64,000 nt of DNA from an uncultured Aquimarina sp. (lineage in GTDB: Bacteria; Bacteroidota; Bacteroidia; Flavobacteriales; Flavobacteriaceae): NCBI GenBank assembly GCA_947498815.1, contig CANMLU010000004.1, positions 62,001-126,000 of the forward strand. Reading direction: 5' to 3'. A program made the translations under genes and the position numbers. Within the stretch, counting starts at the first letter, position 1. Each line of letters opens with the position of its first letter. The notes below the pieces were generated by a model. It saw only the letters and a list, made by a program, of their open reading frames with translations. It ran no database searches and was not told the origin of the DNA. Of this stretch, positions 63,081-64,000 are shown one piece after another.

Positions 63081-64000
63081 TTACTTGATACTTAACTTGG
63101 TTGTAATTATACCTTCTGGGCTATTAATTTTTACTATATATAGTCCTTTTCGAAGATCATTTACCTGGAAACTGTGTCCGGACTTAAAATCTCCGTCAAA
63201 CGTTTTTGCTACCCTACCTGTACTGTTAAAGATTATGACTTTTTTAGCGTCCTTCTTGATAGCAAATGAAGCTCGGGTCGGGTTAGGATAAATAACCAGA
63301 TTAGGTCTTCTTGGTCTGCGAATACGTGGGAAATATGGTCGATCTCCGTAGATTTTGAATTCACCAGGCTGCAACGTGATTTTGGCATTTACATCTCTTA
63401 CAAAAAGAGGTCGACTTCTGAAATTTAATAAATCAAACCAGAAACCCCTTTTTTGAAAGTTCGGATCAATTTCTATAGGTTCAATACCAAAATTACCAAT
63501 AATGGTTACATTCTTAACACCTCTTCTTCGTCCTCTTGAATTATCGGTAAGATGAATTGATTTTGCATCATCCGAAGAGGCATCAATTGTAAAGTCATTG
63601 GTTTTAAAGATATTTTCATTTTGCTTCAAATCAATCAACTTTGAATATAAATCATATACTGCCTTTCTGTTTGGATCTTCGTAGTAATCCCATCGAATTG
63701 GCTTAGGATTAGTTCTACATCCATCATCTACAGTACCATCTTCACAAGTATTAATACTGAAGTCATAACCCAACTCTCCAAACTGCCATATCATTTTGGG
63801 TCCGGGAACCGTAAAATAGAAAGCTCCAGCAAGCGAAATTCTATCCAAAGCGGTTGGCAGATCTTTAACCGAGTAGGTTGCATTTCCATTACCGAATTGT
63901 ATGTTTTTGTACATTAACCTTTCCTCATCATGACTTTCCATATAACCAACATTCGATGGAGTATCCCAACCTTTGTTTAGATAAGAAATCCAACTGAAGT
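63081..64000 (-). CDS. T9SS-secreted alpha-amylase family protein, C-terminal part (cut by window edge)
   Basis: The frame is open to the right edge, so only the last about 306 residues are seen; it does not start at the Met at 63941. FSWISYLNKGWDT and YMESHDEERLMYKN contain the SHDE of GH13 region IV. PGPKMIWQFGELGYDFS and DPNRKAVYDLYSKLIDLKQ fit the barrel end. A beta-sandwich (about 165-220 from the visible end) follows. The last about 75 residues, VIYPNPTRASFAIKK ... GIITTKLSIK, are a type A T9SS sorting domain. It digests starch-like glucans outside the cell. Confidence 0.92.
   Translation of the reverse strand, partial: FSWISYLNKGWDTPSNVGYMESHDEERLMYKNIQFGNGNATYSVKDLPTALDRISLAGAFYFTVPGPKMIWQFGELGYDFSINTCEDGTVDDGCRTNPKPIRWDYYEDPNRKAVYDLYSKLIDLKQNENIFKTNDFTIDASSDDAKSIHLTDNSRGRRRGVKNVTIIGNFGIEPIEIDPNFQKRGFWFDLLNFRSRPLFVRDVNAKITLQPGEFKIYGDRPYFPRIRRPRRPNLVIYPNPTRASFAIKKDAKKVIIFNSTGRVAKTFDGDFKSGHSFQVNDLRKGLYIVKINSPEGIITTKLSIK

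Noticed and set aside
1-64000. tRNA, rRNA, tmRNA or CRISPR arrays
   Set aside because: No tRNA cloverleaf, rRNA segment or regularly spaced direct repeats were noticed on reading; a tool-based scan was not possible here.

Overview
The window is AT-rich bacterial DNA from a member of the Bacteroidota, most likely a marine Flavobacteriaceae. Several independent signs agree: promoters of the TTG-N19-TAnnTTTG type, almost no Shine-Dalgarno sequences, type IX secretion C-terminal sorting domains (a GH-A-like hydrolase and an alpha-amylase), a FecI/FecR/TonB-receptor signalling set, many lipoproteins with acidic residues after the lipobox cysteine, and LytS/LytTR signalling. The genus cannot be fixed from the sequence alone. 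No rRNA, tRNA, CRISPR array or intact insertion sequence was seen.

Layout. 1-3.1 kb: partial M23 peptidase, 3-hydroxybutyryl-CoA dehydrogenase, Gfo/Idh/MocA oxidoreductase and pcm. 3.3-6.3 kb: three tandem paralogous M57 (HEIGH) metalloprotease lipoproteins with surface-export-like signals and an identical 130-bp 3' block after copies 2 and 3. 6.3-14.9 kb: smpB, small secreted proteins, a TetR/thioesterase pair with matching palindromic operators, clpB, ytxJ and a truncated haemoglobin. 15-23 kb: an Nramp-like transporter, a TonB-dependent receptor with FecR and an ECF sigma factor, a Crp-type regulator and a large lipoprotein. 23.3-33 kb: fahA, glyA, lspA, a serine hydrolase, a beta-helix lipoprotein and lpdA. 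33-43 kb: LytTR/LytS pair, CDGSH protein, a secreted GH-A/ricin/T9SS protein, an ABC exporter, a subclass B1 metallo-beta-lactamase-like lipoprotein and a DEAD-box-type helicase. 43-55 kb: FMN reductase, pabB-type chorismate enzyme, tilS-dsbD, a second TetR with three operator boxes and an SDR gene, an S15-type hydrolase and a DUF885 lipoprotein. 55.8-64 kb: a TPR histidine kinase, a peptide-export locus and the 3' part of a T9SS alpha-amylase.

The most interesting locus is at 57.9-62.4 kb. A C39-peptidase ABC exporter and an HlyD-type adaptor are preceded on the same strand by an unlisted 57-residue ORF (62239-62412). It has a double-glycine leader and a short Trp-rich core with cysteines spaced CX3C-X12-CX3C. 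No peptide-modifying enzyme is nearby, so the simplest reading is an exported, disulfide-stapled helical-hairpin peptide. A four-helix-bundle (S23/IVP-like) gene sits inside the export operon.

Several gene starts were moved from upstream TTG codons to ATG (thioesterase, tetR, clpB, beta-helix lipoprotein, CDGSH protein, metallo-beta-lactamase) because the TTG versions ran into operators or added residues in front of signal peptides or conserved N-termini.
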